Source: Oegoconia quadripuncta
Taxonomy: Eukaryota; Arthropoda; Insecta; Lepidoptera; Autostichidae
DNA: 64,000 bases
Reading direction: 5' to 3'
Assembly: GCA_949316235.1 (NCBI GenBank)
Contig: OX438759.1
Location: 16,460,618-16,524,617 of the forward strand
Part shown: positions 62,983-64,000 of the stretch, in pieces
Position numbering within the stretch: position 1 is the first letter of the stretch
Layout of the letters: every line of letters begins with the position of its first letter
The notes under the pieces: model-generated
What the model was told of the DNA's origin: nothing
Database searches by the model: none
What the model saw: only the letters and a program-made list of their open reading frames with translations
Position numbers and translations under genes: made by a program

Positions 62983-63288
62983 CCGCCTCCGTAGCTCAAC
63001 ATACTCGTAAAGCTTATGTATCGGATGTCGCAGGTTCGATCCCCAGCGCGGTATATGTTTAGTACTCGGTTTGGTTGGTGGTAGGGCATTACAAATGTCC
63101 GCCTGGCTAGCTACCACTATCTTATCTAAATCTGCCGCCAAATAGCAATGTTAATTGCATTATTGTATTTTGGTTGTCAGAGATAAGATACCCAGTCCCC
63201 CAAATACGATAGGGTTTCCGGGTTAATACGCTGCCACCTTCGGCCTCATCTTCACTTAACATCAGGTGTGATTGAAGTCAAGTGCTAA
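62983..63288 (+). mobile_element. SINE A, near full length
   Basis: GCCGCCTCCG, box A TAGCTCAACA, box B GGTTCGATCCC, full body, cut at GTCAAGTGCTAA before the A-tail. Confidence 0.87.
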
Positions 63289-63353
63289 TTCCAAAGTTAT
63301 CAACATTTTATAAAAGAAGACTACGCGAAGTTCGTATTACATAAAGGCGACTA

Positions 63354-63702
63354 AAGGTCTTAGCATACGTGACGTGTTTATTCTCGTGCCGGACGGAACG
63401 GGACGATTTTTTGACATCGTTGCATTTGAAAACATAGCAATAAAATACACGTGGCGAGAAACACGGGCGGAACGGGACGGCTATAGAAAAAACATCGTTA
63501 TGGCATCTTCTTTATCTAATGCTACGGCAACCATTGCTAGTTCTTCAAAAGTAAAATCGAACATTTTGTGAAAATGGTTGCAGCACTAGCACGACTATCG
63601 TTGAACACCGTCACTGTACGTATGTTTTAAAACCACTTTCACGTCACGTCTTCCCGTCTCCGTTCCGTCCGAGAAATTACCCGTCACGTATGCTAAGACC
63701 TT
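63354..63702. mobile_element. TIR element MITE-4
   Basis: Left AAGGTCTTAGCATACGTGAC and exact complement at the right end, extended inward by GGACGGAACGG on both sides. TA flanks at 63352-63353 and 63703-63704. Internal GGACGGAACGGGACG and related words repeat. No transposase; the 65-codon plus ORF inside is unassigned. Confidence 0.75.
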
Positions 63703-63965
63703 TAATCACTTTTGACTCGTGACAATTCGAAGAGTCCCATGGTTTCCGGCTCCATCGAAACACTTTCAATTCTCAAATTTGTTATTCAAATTAGTGAACT
63801 CAGGGGCCGGTGGTCATTACTTATTCTTTTAATGTCAAATAATCTAGGAACTGTCCGATTTAACTGAAAGATTACTGTAATCTTAAGTCGGGGCCGACAA
63901 ATGATTGACTGCGACGCCATATTCGAACAATTCAATACACATAAAAGTCAAAAATGCTTTATTTT
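63703..63965. other. Unassigned DNA
   Basis: Nothing recognisable apart from AAAGTCAAAAATGCTTTATTTT at 63944-63965, the edge of a jockey-like LINE tail. Confidence 0.4.
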
Positions 63966-64000
63966 TTGATTAACTGGATACGCGTTTGACCACAATCTCA
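63966..64000 (-). mobile_element. LINE K 3' end, running off the window
   Basis: TTGATTAACTGGATACGCGT and TTGACCACAATCTCA match 54193 onward. Continues beyond the window. Confidence 0.65.

Overview
The window is AT-rich, intron- and repeat-dominated animal DNA with no intact protein-coding gene that I can support. Almost everything recognisable is a transposable element or its remnant. The mix (short tRNA-headed SINEs with GATGATGA or AAATAAAT tails, many 5'-truncated non-LTR ends that close on TCAAAATCAAAATC-type tails, Helitron-like ends with the CTAG terminus, and TA-target MITEs) is what I associate with Lepidoptera. That is recognition from memory, not a database search.

Five RNA-polymerase-III-headed SINE groups can be separated by their heads. 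I call them A (box A TGGCTCAATG, about 330 bp, at least 20 copies), B (TGGTGTAGTGG with TTAGCA), C (TGGCTCAGCGG, tail GATGATGA), D (TGGTGTAGTGGATAGTGACC) and 5S (a 5S rRNA-derived head). Non-LTR retrotransposons are represented by about a dozen 3' ends of one jockey-like family, several RTE-like ends, R1-like poly-A tails and fragments with the terminal zinc-knuckle motif. DNA elements include a TA-flanked MITE with about 55-bp terminal inverted repeats (three copies), a mariner-like MITE (three copies), a Tc1-like element with 268-bp inverted repeats that still encodes the end of its transposase, and two single-copy TIR elements.

Layout: 0.6-2.3 kb nested SINE/Helitron cluster; 2.3-7.4 kb mostly unique; 7.4-15 kb LINE ends, a MITE, a 142-bp GCGT microsatellite and a SINE C carrying two SINE B copies; 15-16.4 kb local tandem duplications; 16.4-18.2 kb the most unusual locus; 20.2-20.8 kb six-copy 104-bp array; 21-34 kb dense SINE/LINE/MITE nests; 35-50 kb SINE A-rich region with foldbacks; 50-57 kb RTE and jockey-like ends; 59-60 kb long-TIR Tc1-like element; 61.2-62.0 kb 412-bp tandem duplication; 63.3-63.7 kb another TIR element.

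The locus most worth attention is 17.27-18.17 kb. A 49-codon ORF with an OTU-protease active-site motif is followed by a perfect 228-bp inverted repeat with a 172-bp spacer. Both arms contain part of an exon of a LanC-like (LANCL) gene, and AATAAA signals follow. If transcribed, it would fold into a long hairpin RNA matching a host gene, which is the layout of an endogenous siRNA (hpRNA) source. Expression and targeting are inference.
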